The position numbers were made by a program, and so were the translations under genes. Shown here one piece after another: positions 24,521-36,210 of a DNA stretch of 64,000 nucleotides. The stretch's first letter is position 1, and every line of letters begins with the position of its first letter. The stretch is from Lycocorax pyrrhopterus obiensis (taxonomy: Eukaryota; Chordata; Aves; Passeriformes; Paradisaeidae): the NCBI GenBank assembly GCA_014706295.1, contig JACSVZ010000001.1:41042383-41106382 (forward strand), written 5' to 3'. Below the pieces are notes generated by a model. The model searched no databases. It had not been told where the DNA came from and saw only the letters and a program-made list of their open reading frames with translations.

Positions 24521-27500
24521 ATGAGGTTTTCTACAGTAATTACAATTGTCCTGAAAGGCATTAAAGTATACAAAGAGGATAGTCCTTACATTTTGAACTG
24601 CAAAATATGCTTGGCAAAAATAATTATTTAATGAAAGTGTCATTTCCTAAATGTTAAAAATTCAACAAAGCAGGAAGCTTACAAAATTTCTGATTCTCAT
24701 ACCTTCAGTTCTGCATTAAGTACACTGATTTTTCAGAGACGAGCCACATCCAACATCAGTGAACACTTCCTTTTGAATCTATATTCTGGATGAGCAGTAC
24801 TATGCTGTTTCCTGAAAATATATTTCCAGGGAGGAGCCCAGTGCTTGAAGCCCTCATCAATTCCTATAATATCCTTATACCGTTGTTTTTGAGTTTGGTC
24901 TGACCCATGCTGGGGTTTCTGTGTCTACCCCCTTCTGCTGCACTACAGCAGGCCATAGCTAATCTCACAAACATTTCTCTCCTGCATTAGAGTATAATGT
25001 GATCAGTAAAACCTAGATAGGCACTAGTCTACATCCAGATAGGCTATTTTATTTCTTGGAACAAAGTCACTAAGCTTCAAAGTCAGCCACAGACATACTT
25101 AACAGCCTAAATGGAAAAGTTATGGAGTGGACAGGTGTATGCACAACCTCTAGTACTTTTTGAATTTAGCACTTCTGTTGAATATTGCATTTTCCTCCCC
25201 ACTCTATGCTCAGAGTTGATGCTTACATAGGAATATCATATTGTGGGACAGATCTATCAAAAATCAAGAAGATTTGATTCTTGCCATGGCATACACACAA
25301 ATGTACTCTGACTTAAAAATGAAGTAAGACAAAACAAAATTAAAATTTGATTAACAGATGTTTCCATAAAGGCTCAGCTCTAGCAAAGCTATCTCCAGTG
25401 CACCATGAATATTCTTGTTAAAAGGGACATTTAAATATTGTGGCTCTCTAGAGCAGCCTTGTTGAGATCTGTGTGGCAGGAGTGTTATGCATGATGCTCC
25501 CAAGAGAACAGTTGAAAGCTTGAGATATCCCATAGACAACCAGTAGCAATCTTGTCATCAATCATCTCCAAATTTTATCCAATCCACTTTCATAAACTGT
25601 TATTTAATATGGCTTTGTCTGGAGAGGCTCCTAGGAGAGCTCTTGCTTCCAAACAGGGAAAGGAAAAAAGGGCTGTTGTTAATCTTTCATGCTAAGAAAA
25701 CAAGATTCAACTAATAAAATACAATTAGCAAATCAGTTCAGTGTAGTGCAATACTGCCAAGCCTGCTGCCTAAAACCTTTTTGTATTTTGTTAATGCAAA
25801 TTTTTGTCTTTCTCTTGTATTTTTGTAAATTCCAAATTATTCTCTTTTTAGTTGCATGGTTTTGGTATACTATTAGGACATGGGCATTGGGGTATAAATA
25901 TTCCTCTGTAAAACATTCTGTAAAGCTGGGGCAGATTGTGCTTTTGCTTTACCACTAAAAACCTCTTTTGTCTTAATCTTCTCTGTAGACACCCTTAAGG
26001 CTGTGTACAAGAAGAAAATCATCAAAGAGAAATATGCAGATTGTCTCTTATAAAATGCTGATATCAGCAGAGCACAGGCTTTTTGTACACAGAGGTGATA
26101 TTTTCATCCACTAATACCTCAACCAAGTATTATTGCTTTTTGTCACCTATAAAATTATGTCTTGTTTTTAGGCTGCAGACTAGCAGTTACATATTGGGAG
26201 ATGGCTGTCTATACTGTCTTTGCTACGTGCTGCATAGCAAAAGAGTTGACATTTCTTGGGAACAAGCCACCACACTCACAGAGCTTCATGCTACATTTGA
26301 TATTCAGGGATGTTGTTCATTAGTTTGTGACAGCTGTTGCCAAGTTCTGCTTCAGAATGTACTGTTAGAGTGAAAGCATACTGAGATCAAAGGTAAGCTT
26401 TATAAAAAAAGACTGCTGTAGAAAAGTTAGAAGAGGAAAAAGTTTGCTGCTAAAATCACATAAGACTGCAGGACCAGATAACTGAATTTCCCCTTAAACA
26501 AGCTCATTCCCCCTAAGATTAAGATGAACTAGAAAACTGACTTCTTGGGACCTCTGAACTGAAAAAGATTCTTCATTCTGCATGTGATCACACAAAAGGA
26601 ACTCTGTAGGGATAGTCATGATCAAAAATACCTGCTTTGTGCAAATGAAGGTGATATCATATGTTAAAAACATATTTCTGACACTTACAGTGAACAATGA
26701 ACAATTCTGCTACTGATGTACTCTAAGAAGCTACTAAAGACTATGACTTTAAAAGGGACGTGACAAGATTAAACATGGAGGAAAAAATATGTACACTTCC
26801 AGGAGCTCTCTTAATTTGATAAAAGGTCAGGAACAACTTCTCTCCAGACCACAGCAACAGATTATTTGATTGGGGCAAGAGTAATCCCAAGAGCCACATC
26901 TTTTGCCTTTGGGTCTTCTGTTTGCTCATTAAAGCTAGGAAGAGCTGTTCCACGTACCTCTTCAGACAGGCCTAAATAATTGTGCCCTTTTGCAAAGCTC
27001 CTACGAGCAATCAGCTGCAATTCATGAGACTGAGGCACTCATAGTAGTTCAATCAGTGTGTTACTGACTGATACTTCTCTTCACTTTTGCCATTATAACT
27101 AGAGTTACAAAATAAGTAATAATAAGATAATAGAAGAGTTTTCCAACTTCTTTTCTCCTTTGGCTCATTTACCAGTTTATATATACATGCATACACATTT
27201 AAACACTTGTGAAGAAGTACAGTTTAGATTTTGATGCTTAGTGGATCAAAGTGTTCTGCAAGGACAAGGCAGGTTTGTTGTAGGCTTCCTTGCTTAAGCC
27301 AACCAGATGGCCACATTCTCCAACTGGCTGAACTGTTCCTATGTGACACAGAAAGAGAGGACTGATAAAATGTAATATGGAAAATGATGATGAAAGAGGA
27401 GTTAAAGAAAAAAAACAGGCTTACTGCTTCAAGTTGTGCCCAAGAAGACATTACACCCATTTGCCTACAATCACTTGCAGTATTAAACTGCACAGCTGTG

Positions 27501-28659
27501 ATGTGGCTTGGTGGTCTCATTCTCTATTGGCATTGCCTGGAACTTCAGGGAAGGTACATCCCCCTCATCTAAGCTAGTGGGTCAGTAAATAGCAAACAGC
27601 TCATAGTACCTGAAGGGTACTATGATCTTTTTGAAAGAAGTATCTGTCTATTCCTATGGAAATACTGGAATATAATTTCCCAAAAGACATATGAACTACT
27701 TATGTCCAGCTTACTGTATTCAGCTAAAAGCTTATTATATTCAGGTCACAAGCTCCTTCTCCCCCTCTCAACAAAATATACCTACTTCCCCTGAGGTGTT
27801 TCATAAACAACAAGCTGTTTGCAACAAAACCCAATGTCCCTTCAAACTAAGTCTCAGCAAAATACCAGTCAACTCTCAAAATCAGTGAAGCCCCACCAAA
27901 TGCAGTCAGCATGAAGGAATCTCAGTGATCATCAGCAACACTGTAAGAGGTTTCTTTCTTGTAAGAGGCAGCAGGTCACTAACATGGTAAATTCTAGAAC
28001 TTAAGAATGAATTGCACTGAAAAATGTGGCTCAAGTAGCAGTCAGACTCCTTAAGAAAAATGCTAGTAGCCTAACAGCATGCATGAACAGCTCTCTGTCC
28101 AACACCCAAAGAATTCCTACAAAAGCATCTGCCAACGCCTGGAGCTCAGATCATTTAGAGAAATTAAGTACGTGGACATCCTCTTTTTAAATTCAGTTTA
28201 CATATTCACTCCAGTCTTCTACTTCCTGATAGGAAATATATCTAAGCCAAAAGGAAAGTATTCAGTTTTATGGGACAGTGTGATCTTATTTGGTTTAAAA
28301 GCTTCGGATCTATAAAAGACATGATAACAAAACACACAATGTGGTTCCTGTTTACTTAAGGCACTATTTCCCCAGGAATTCTGGTACTGTCATAAATATA
28401 ACTTCTTGCTTTTATTGCTTTAGAGATATTTCCCTTTTTCAGTAATTCTAACAGAACTAAATTGTTAACATAAATTTTACCTTCTTTACACTAATGTTAC
28501 CAATCAAACCTATGGGATAGTCACCAGTGTCAGTGCTCTTATGAACACTGTTCCTCTAATAACTCAGTGTGGATGGTACTTCTGTCTTTTGAAAGAGGCC
28601 ACAAAATAGACTGTTCAGGGAAGAAATATCTGGCACTTCTGCATATCAGACATAAACAT
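24521..28659. other. Unique noncoding sequence
   Basis: AT-rich, with no gene or mobile element recognised. The only structure that stands out is the hairpin at 27601-27625, listed separately. Confidence 0.45.
27601..27625. repeat. 10-bp perfect inverted repeat (hairpin)
   Basis: TCATAGTACC (27601-27610) and GGTACTATGA (27616-27625) are exact reverse complements around the loop TGAAG. The stem is too short for a microRNA precursor, and flanking pairing does not extend it. Confidence 0.6.
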
Positions 28660-29140
28660 TCCTTCCCTTTTTAGAGCCACTGCCATCTTGACAGGTAGAG
28701 CAGAGGGCCAGCCACCTCCTCTCACCTTCCCCCACTGTGGGGGTCCACAGGTTCCCCTGGCCACCAAGCTGCAGTGGGGGGGGACAGGGCCTGCTTGGGA
28801 TGCACAGAGGAGACACTGTGCTTTTTAGAGCATTTTCACTCAATCCCTTTTTGACTACTGTTTGTTGTGAAGCTGGCTCAGGAAAGGACACATCTCTACC
28901 TGCTGTCCTGTTAGATGTGAATCTTTATCAAGAAATCTCTGTGGTTCTGGGTTATCTTGTCCACTGTCCTTCTGGAGGTAACTCTGCCTCAGGTGATCAA
29001 AGACCTGGCCACCAGAGCCAACCTACTCCTGAATTCCCCAACGGTACCTTGAACTTTGATCCTTCTGATGGCTCAACAAGAAAGGAATAAGTCTTACTTT
29101 TTCCCCTGCAGCTGAGCACATCAAACACATCCAACCCATT
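28660..29140. other. GC-richer unclassified block
   Basis: This segment is clearly GC-richer than its surroundings and includes a G-run at 28774-28782. It abuts the nested CR1 on the right and may be an old, unrecognised retroelement fragment or part of a larger composite insertion. The open frame 28737-29090 (117 codons) gives no recognised protein. Confidence 0.35.
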
Positions 29141-29249
29141 GGATTGTCAAGCACTGGAACAGAGTGCTCAGGGCAGTGGTTGAGTTATCATTGCTGGAAG
29201 TATTCAAAAGATGCGTAGCTGTGGTGCTTAGGGACATGGTTCAGTGGTG
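29141..29249 (+). mobile_element. CR1 LINE 3' region, left half of split copy
   Basis: GTCAAGCACTGGAACAGAGT, then CTCAGGGCAGTGGTTGAGTT, ATCATTGCTGGAAGTATTC and a CTTAGGGACATGGTTCAGTGG block form the usual run of the CR1 3' end on the plus strand. The match stops at about 29249 and resumes at about 30124, where the next part of the same consensus begins. The copy is therefore split by foreign sequence. It has no coding capacity. Confidence 0.8.
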
Positions 29250-30123
29250 CTGGCTCTTTCTGTTTCTTCCCTCATCATTCCCTGCAACTGGAAGGACCTG
29301 TGAGACAGAACCTGTGCTCCTGATCTCTTACCCAGTTGTCCCAACACTCTGAGGTCTCTCTTGATTGCCCTTGGGATTCTTGTTGCAATTTCATTGCTAC
29401 CCACCTGAAAAACCAGTAATGGACAATGATCTGAGGGCCGTACCAGAGTGAAAAGCTTTCTCTTCACATCTTCATCTCAAGCCCCAGGGAGGCAGCCAAT
29501 TTCCCTAAGAAATGGGTGCAGGCTGAACACTGGGCCTTCTGTTCCCCTCTGGAGACAGTCTCCTATGACATGACCTGTCTTTTTTGCCTTATGGGAGCAG
29601 TTTTGATGCAGGGCATAGGCTGACTTAACCTCAGTGGCACCGCCATGCTGGATGAACCACTGCCCTCGTCATTGTTTAGTTCCACTTGCACAACCTTGTA
29701 CCTATGATTTTGGAGTACCTGGTGAGGTGGGACAGTCCCAGGGGAGATGTTGCTGCTGTGCTGGGCAGGAACTTGTCACCACTGCCCCCAATCCCTTGAG
29801 TTCAGCAGAGAGAGGATAAGGAACCCTCCATATCGTGAATTCTGTCTGCCCATTGGGCCGGCCTCAGGAAAGGTAAGGTGCAATTCCAACAGTCCATTTC
29901 TCTCACATTCCCTGATAATCCTCAGCACCAGGGGCTTCTTCTATAAATGTGGAAGGAGCTTGGCCACCACTGCTCTGGCCCTACCCAGGTCTTGTCAGCT
30001 GCTGTCACATGAGCCGCAGGCTCCTGGTGGATCTCTCGGCTTCCACAGAGGTCTCCCAGGTTCAGGAACCCACTAGAGAGCACTCTGCTGTGGATCGTGC
30101 CGTAACTGGAACCGTTCACTTCA
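29250..30123 (-). mobile_element. Antisense CR1 ORF1 fragment (esterase-like), inserted
   Basis: About 870 bp of the CR1 first open reading frame lies on the minus strand. ORF1 of CR1 LINEs carries an SGNH-type esterase-like domain. The best-preserved frame is at 29298-29467, with a GSNEIA motif where the family has a GxND-like block, and further on IKRDLRVLGQLGKRSGAQV. Downstream the reading shifts frame: PVAGNDEGRNRK reads in another frame at 29256-29291. Upstream, 29555-29563 encodes Gly-Asp-Cys where the family has the catalytic Gly-Asp-Ser, followed by a recognisable RGTE. Toward 29920-30120 the sequence resembles the N-terminal part of ORF1 but has decayed. Stops and shifts make it a pseudogene. 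No 3' end of CR1 is attached, which is unusual for an insertion. Confidence 0.7.
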
Positions 30124-30196
30124 GCAGTCCTAGATTAACACTCGGACTTGTTGATCTTAAAAGAGTTTTTCCAGACTAAATGATTCTATGATCCTA
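30124..30196 (+). mobile_element. CR1 LINE 3' end, right half of split copy
   Basis: GATTAACACTCGGACTTGTT, then GATCTTAAAAGAGTTTTTCC and AGACTAAATGATTCTATGAT continue the CR1 tail left off at 29249. It ends in the octamer-type repeat (gattctatgatccta), which marks the true 3' end of CR1. Together with 29141-29249 it forms one older insertion of about 180 bp. Confidence 0.8.
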
Positions 30197-33001
30197 AGTC
30201 CAGCTGTGCAATTTCATGGCTATTTCAAGAGTGCACTTGGCACCATCTGAGTTATGGCTTGGCAGAAGCACCTGGGTGGATGCTGCACTCCCACCACCCC
30301 AAAGGAGCAAAGGAAGGCTGAATGGCAGCAGCATGTGAATTGACAGAGTTTAGCACCACTATGGAACCGCGTCAAAACTACTGGAAGGAAGTCTAGGTTA
30401 CCTCAACAGAAATTTAGTGGGTAGCATCACAATGCCACTTTCTTTTTTCATTTGGAGAGCAAAGACAATAGAAGAAATAAGAACAACCACAGTGTATCTT
30501 TTTCAGTCTGACCAGAGGCCACAATGCTCGTACATTTGCTTTTCCTAACTTTTAGACAAAGTAGTGTGTAATGTCTGAGACCTGCATGAGAGTTCTTGTT
30601 TACTTGGTGGAAAATCTGAAAAAATAAATTGCTACTATACAGAACTGGCAATTTTTTATTGACCTTTCTCTAGGAAAGAAAATAATTTTTAATGCCTCTC
30701 CAAAATATTTAGATAGTTTTCCACGTTTCTACCATAGGCAAAAATCCTTAACTCCTGCATCAGGGTGCTCAAACTTAGGCACGCTTGAGATTACTCCTAC
30801 ACCTATCCCGTGTATTATCTAAGAGGTTTGCTTCTTCATAGCAGATACACTCCTTACAATAGGTATAATTTCCTAAGACTTTACTTACTTCTGACTCCTG
30901 AACAATATTTTTAGTAGCAGTTCAGACATTTGTTTTCATCTGTTGTGTTACAACTACAGATTCATGCTGCTTTCTGTGAATTCCTCCATTCCAAAAAACC
31001 CAGTAGGAATTAAGATCCTACTGTGGATGGGGCAGAGGGGGACTGGAGTATGTTCCTCCAAAAGAGTTTAATTGCCTGGAAGAGGTCACAAGGAGAAATG
31101 GCTTTTCCTCCAGCTCACGGGTTCAAATACCACCACCAACATCGTGTGAACGCAGAGCTTAAAATTCTCATTTAGTTCCCTACATGAAGTCTCCTTATCC
31201 TTGACTTGAGAAGAGCAAGATGAATTTCACTGATGGAGAATTTCAGGACAGTGCTTGATACATACTGACTTTATAATTAAAAATATACAACTGAAGGAAA
31301 GATGGTCATAAAATGTTGCCTAGGGCTATATCTAATACATGATGTTGTTTTAGTTTCCTCCTTACATTATATTTTTATCATCAGCCCAGGGAGTTCATTA
31401 AATCTGTAAAGCTGTTGGAGGTTATCTGACAGCAGATTGTATTACTAGAGAGAACTATCGATCCAGGGTACTCAGTCTCATTACAGCACACTTCCATAAA
31501 GCTTGCAAGAGGCAGCAATCTGTTGCTTCTGCACTGACTACAGTTATTTCTCATGGATGGAATAATGAAATGTTTTCTGATGTATAATCATGACAGATTT
31601 TATCTGGAATGAGTAAAACAAGTAAAAGTCAGTCATAAAATATAGCATGGCTGGAATCAAAGGAAGTAAACTCCTCTGGTCTTCCATCAGATTGACAAAT
31701 AACTAACATATTGTGCAGCTCCTTGTAAATGACATTAAATCTCAATCAGTTGTTTTCCTACTGTGAAATTAAAATGGAATTATTTATCGAGAATATCAAA
31801 AAGGGCACTGCATCATGAACTCTAGTCTTGTTTTGATGCACTTTCCCAATAAAGACTAAAAAATACCAAATGAACTCCCTTATCATTGAAAATGCAATAT
31901 ATGAAACCTTCAGCAGCACAGGAAATCACTACTGGAATTTTTAAAACCATTATTAAACAGGGTTTACGTCATAACATAATGCTTGTAACTGGGACTCATT
32001 AGCTTGAAATTTGTGAGGAGGAACTCAACTTAAGCAAATTTGCAACCCAAAGGACTCAGAGGAACTCTTTCAGCAGGTTTTACATAATGAAATACCAAAT
32101 TATATGTACCAATTTATGTTACTATATTGACAGCTGGCAGAACTATATTCCACTAAAGCAGTGATATGGTCATTTCAGTACTCTCAATTTAATCAAATTT
32201 CAATATTTGGGGCTGAGGTTTTGAAGGCTAATAGATGCACAATTTTTTTTTTCTCCTGGAAAGTCAGTGTTAGAAAAATTAAAAAAAACCCCTCTTCTCC
32301 GTATTTCCCAGTTGAGATGTAAGAATTTACAATCACTTTATGGAACAGCCTGAACACAATTATGCTTTGGAATAGCAAAACACAGCTTAGCTGCTACCCT
32401 AGTGCCAGGAGCACATGCACATTGAGGTGTTATCCAAATCCGGCCACATTATACCACTTCCATAAAACAATTCATACATGTTGATCCATGCAGGACTAAC
32501 TACCTTGGGGAGGGAACGGCAGCGGCAGAAAAAGGTCAAGAAAAGCCTGGGACCACACTCCCACACAGAATTTAAAATTTAGGGACCTCTCAGCAATGTT
32601 CTGCTGGCAGGAGAGAGAGCTGGGTGAGAAACTCACAGTTCTTCAGTCTGGCTGCTGCTCTACTCTCTTGCCAAGTTGCCTCACCAACTGCAGAGGTCTG
32701 GTCCATGCTGTGGATGTAAAGGAGTCTCCTGCACGTGATTTGTGTGAAATAGTTCACATTAAATGCTACATCTTGGCACCTCATCCCACCTTCTCCCTAC
32801 ACGCTGCCCAGCACACTTCTTAATATTTAAATTAAAAATGCTAAGATGGCACAGCTGGTGAATGAAGAATTCTGTATGCAACAGCTCATCCACCTCATAC
32901 CAAAGCTTTCGTCATTATGCACTATCTCACTATAATTGCAAAATAAGCTTGTGTCAGGGTGACTATACATAACTGACACCTGTCAGTCCAGAATCTGGAT
33001 T
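30197..33001. other. Unique noncoding sequence
   Basis: AT-rich. No gene recognised. The segment at 31380-31510 has a single-copy texture similar to that of conserved noncoding DNA but offers no specific motif. 32500-32820 is somewhat GC-richer and unclassified. Confidence 0.45.
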
Positions 33002-33327
33002 ATATCATGTCGCCCTGAGATCTGCAGTCTTTTGATGTTTTCATTTCTGTGATGGAGTTCTCACGCACTTTCTGTAAACACAGTTATGTTTGGCTAATCG
33101 TTCCTTTTTGTTTTCATTCCTTCTCCTGAGGCGGAGAAGTTTGATGGACTTTTCATCTGACCGGTGTGGTTGGAGAGGTGGTAACCTCATCCTCCAATCC
33201 ACGGTCATTCCTAAGAACATATATATATGAAGTAAAATAAACAGCCGGGGGCTTTTCCTGGCTTCTTTTCTGTCCTGAACTAAGCTGGGTCTGCGTGGTT
33301 CTTTCGTGTCCAAGTACGACAATATCA
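33002..33327 (+). mobile_element. ERVK-type solo LTR with 6-bp target duplication
   Basis: A 314-bp LTR (33008-33321) runs from TGTCGCCCTGAG to AGTACGACA, so its ends form a 5-bp inverted repeat, TGTCG/CGACA. It is flanked by an exact 6-bp duplication, ATATCA, at 33002-33007 and 33322-33327. Six-base duplications are typical of ERVK (beta-like) elements. A TATA-like run, ATATATATGA, lies at 33221-33230 and AATAAA at 33236-33241, followed by a U5-like tail, so transcription would run on the plus strand. Only one LTR is present and no primer-binding site follows it, as expected after recombination between two LTRs has removed the provirus. Confidence 0.85.
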
Positions 33328-34699
33328 CATACACGAAAGAAGGAAATTAAAACAACAAGAAACTGCTTTACTTCTGGAAATCCTTGGCTTCCACGTGCTT
33401 AATTTGACACAGCAGCACTCTTCTGAAAACCTGTTTTTTTGCATGTCTACTTCTTATACTATTACCATGTACATTGTACTTTAATTGCATCCTCTAAATG
33501 TCTGTTCAGTACTTGAGTGCTGCTTAGAAATAAAAGAAAAAATGTAATTTAACCTGGAAAAGGATACCCTATAGATGGACTGTATGAAAGGAGTAAGAAT
33601 GCAGCAGAAGATGCTCCCTATGAGCTTGTGGCAACAACAAGCAGGAAGGAACAGGAGTTGTGTACCTCGGCTAGGACTTGAGCTCCAGTCACATAATTTC
33701 TTATGGTTAGAACACACAAAACCTTCCCTCTACTTTTACTGAGGGGAGCCCACAAGAGAGACCTTCCAGAGTTCCTCCATCCAGTTACTTTGCTTTATGA
33801 AATGCATAGAGGTAATAATCTGAGACCTTTTTACCTCTATCAAATATTTTACAGCAGACTCACTGAAGAAAAACTGGCAGACAGACATGGTACAATCATA
33901 TAACCTAGAAAAGACTTTGCTAAAGTGCTGTTGAGAGCTGAACAGAACATAAGCAGCAATCAATAACCCAAACGCTACAATTTGACAAGCAAAAGACAAG
34001 AAAATCTGTCATGAAAGACAGCTTGTTGAAGAGACTGCACATATATGATGTACAGCATGGTCAGCTCTATAATTAGAGAAGTGTAGAAACCTCCTTTATA
34101 AAGGTGTCCTTAGATGTTACCAAATAATTTCACAAACGGCTTCTCGATGCTTTTGGGTGGCTTCGGAGTTTAGATCACTATATCAGAGCCTCATTTCTGA
34201 AAATTTGACCTCAAACGCAGTGGTTGCTTCCCACTGGACTTTGAAATTGGCTGAAGCATAAAAAAATTCTATCAGGTCTCCTACTGGCAATAAAGCAAAA
34301 GCATGTTACACAGTAGATTTCTTCTTGCCATTAAAAGTGTCCATTCCTTCCACAATCTCTAAACTGCCACATTAAGTTTTTATTTTCTTCTTTGGAATAT
34401 AGTATCTTTGTTTATTAGAGACCACACAAAAGATAGGAAAGTTCCCTTCTCCAACAATTAATGAATGATACAGTGTCTCTGTTCTCTGAAAAATGACAAG
34501 TAACTTGGGCTGAGTGAAGAAGTGTCCCAGACAAGGCAGCAAAGATATGAAATATAACATTGGATTGGATAAATGAAGCAACAATTAGGAGAAAGATAAC
34601 TTTCCCTCTAACTATCCCATGGATGGGAACACTACCAGAGCATCAGACAGCATTCAGCCATTTTCCTTTTACAAGAATTAAATAAAACTGGAGAACCTA
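33328..34699. other. Unique noncoding sequence
   Basis: AT-rich, with no repeat or gene recognised. The open frames here are short and shadow each other on opposite strands. Confidence 0.45.
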
Positions 34700-35065
34700 T
34701 GTAACACTTCACTGAGAGCTGGGAAAAGATGTTATAGTGAAGGACTTCAGAAGTCAAAACTGTTTGGTTTTCAAAATAAGACCAAGAAGAGATTTGATTA
34801 CAGCAAAGCTCTACCTTCTCAGGGACAAAATGCCAATATTAAAGCCTGTTTAACCAAATGGGGAATGACTTAACAAGAAGCAATGACTAGAAGCTGAAGC
34901 TAGATAAATGTAAATGAGAATTAATGCCTCTACTTCTAGCAGAGAAGGTGATTAACCTTTGAAACAAACTACCAGAGGAAGTGCCAGTTACTCCATTTAT
35001 TGAAATTTCAGATGAAGACTGTATGACTTTCTGGAAAACATCCTTTAGTCAAGCAGGTCAGTGGG
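34700..35065 (+). mobile_element. Ancient CR1/L3-type LINE fragment
   Basis: The sequence follows the old amniote CR1/L3 layout: AGAAGCTGAAGCTAGATAAA (34889-34908), a GGTGATTAACCTTTGAAACAA block, CTACCAGAGGAAGTGCCAGT and a CTCCATTTATTGAAATTTCAGATGAAGACTGTATG block, which correspond to the segment just upstream of the terminal tail. The upstream part, with a GAAGAGATTTGATTACAGC block (34788-34806), fits the preceding consensus. It is highly diverged and lacks the 3' tail. It dates from well before the songbird-specific copies in this window. Confidence 0.65.
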
Positions 35066-36013
35066 TTCCACATGCAAAGCTTTTCTTTAAGAGTGAGATT
35101 TACTTTACTTCATGAATGACAGGATTACAGCTGTCACATATACATACACTCACAGATGCATACACATCAACACCTTCACTTTTATAAGACCCCAGCTCTT
35201 TCCAAAGTAAGAAAAGCTTCAGTGTGCTCTATAAAGAGACTAAAGAAGCCAAGGCTAAATTACTCCTCTTCCCTTCTCTCTCCACAATAAAAGTGAGGCA
35301 GGATATAGCTCCCATTTAGCATTTTCACTTGGAGGGGACATTACTGGACTCCCAATACAAAGAGCACATGTTCTTGGTGGATCACATACTGCTCTTTGGT
35401 TCCAGCCCCATTCAGCCACACACTTTATTAATGGGTAATTAAGCTCTCACTACAACAGCTGGAAAGCTACTCAGTGGTGTCAGTCACACAAACTGCCCCG
35501 TTGCCTAAACTCTTACTGATGTCTCCAAATGGGCAGCTGGGGGTGGTTTAGGAATAATGACAGTGCTCACCAGGGTGATGGCAACCATCACATCCATGTG
35601 CAGCCTCACTCCTCCAATCTGCCACAAGACCCAGAAGGACAGAGCAGCAGTTAAGTCAGATGTTTTCAAAAGTGTTTCATGTACAGAGGGTTTCACTCTT
35701 GAATCACCACTGCATCACAGGAAATGACATTGTAATAAATTTATGTGTGTTTCTTAACAGGATGATTAACTGATTTTCTCTATTAGAAGAAGGTGGCATC
35801 TTACTTTAGGTGCATATTTTATTACACTGTCATTGTACCCTCACTGAGAATAGTCTCCACATTTTGTCAGGTAATGCATATACAAACCAGGTACATCACT
35901 CCACTGCAGTCATAGTCAGCTTTCCCTCTGACCCATCCTGATCCTTTTACTTTATTTTCTCATGCTCCAGAGCCCAGAAAAGCTCTTCCCCCTTCCTTCC
36001 TCTGCTCTTTTAT
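35066..36013. other. Unique noncoding sequence
   Basis: No gene or repeat recognised. Confidence 0.45.
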
Positions 36014-36210
36014 TATAGAATCATAGAAAGGTTTGGGTTGGAAGGGACCTTGAAGATCATCTAGTCCCAACCCCCCTGCCATGGACAGAGACACCTTCCA
36101 CTAGACCAGGTTGTTCAGAGCCCCATCCAGCCTGGCCTTGAACACTTCCAGGGATGGGACATTCACAAATTCTCTGGGCAACCTGTTTCAGTGTCTCACC
36201 ACCCTATTCT
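36014..36210 (-). mobile_element. CR1 LINE 3' end, minus strand, fairly young
   Basis: ATAGAATCATAGAAAGGTTT (octamer tail in reverse), GGGTTGGAAGGGACCTTGAA, GATCATCTAGTCCCAACCCC, CCACTAGACCAGGTTGTTCA, GGCCTTGAACACTTCCAGGG and CTCTGGGCAACCTGTTTCAG form an almost unbroken CR1 3' end in antisense. The high similarity to the remembered consensus makes it one of the youngest CR1 copies here. It is 5'-truncated at about 36210, as is usual. No target duplication is seen, which is normal for CR1. Confidence 0.92.

Noticed and set aside
31110..31135. GGGTTCAAATACC, resembling a tRNA T-loop (GGTTCAAATCC)
   Set aside because: No matching acceptor, D or anticodon stems and no A-box at the right distance.
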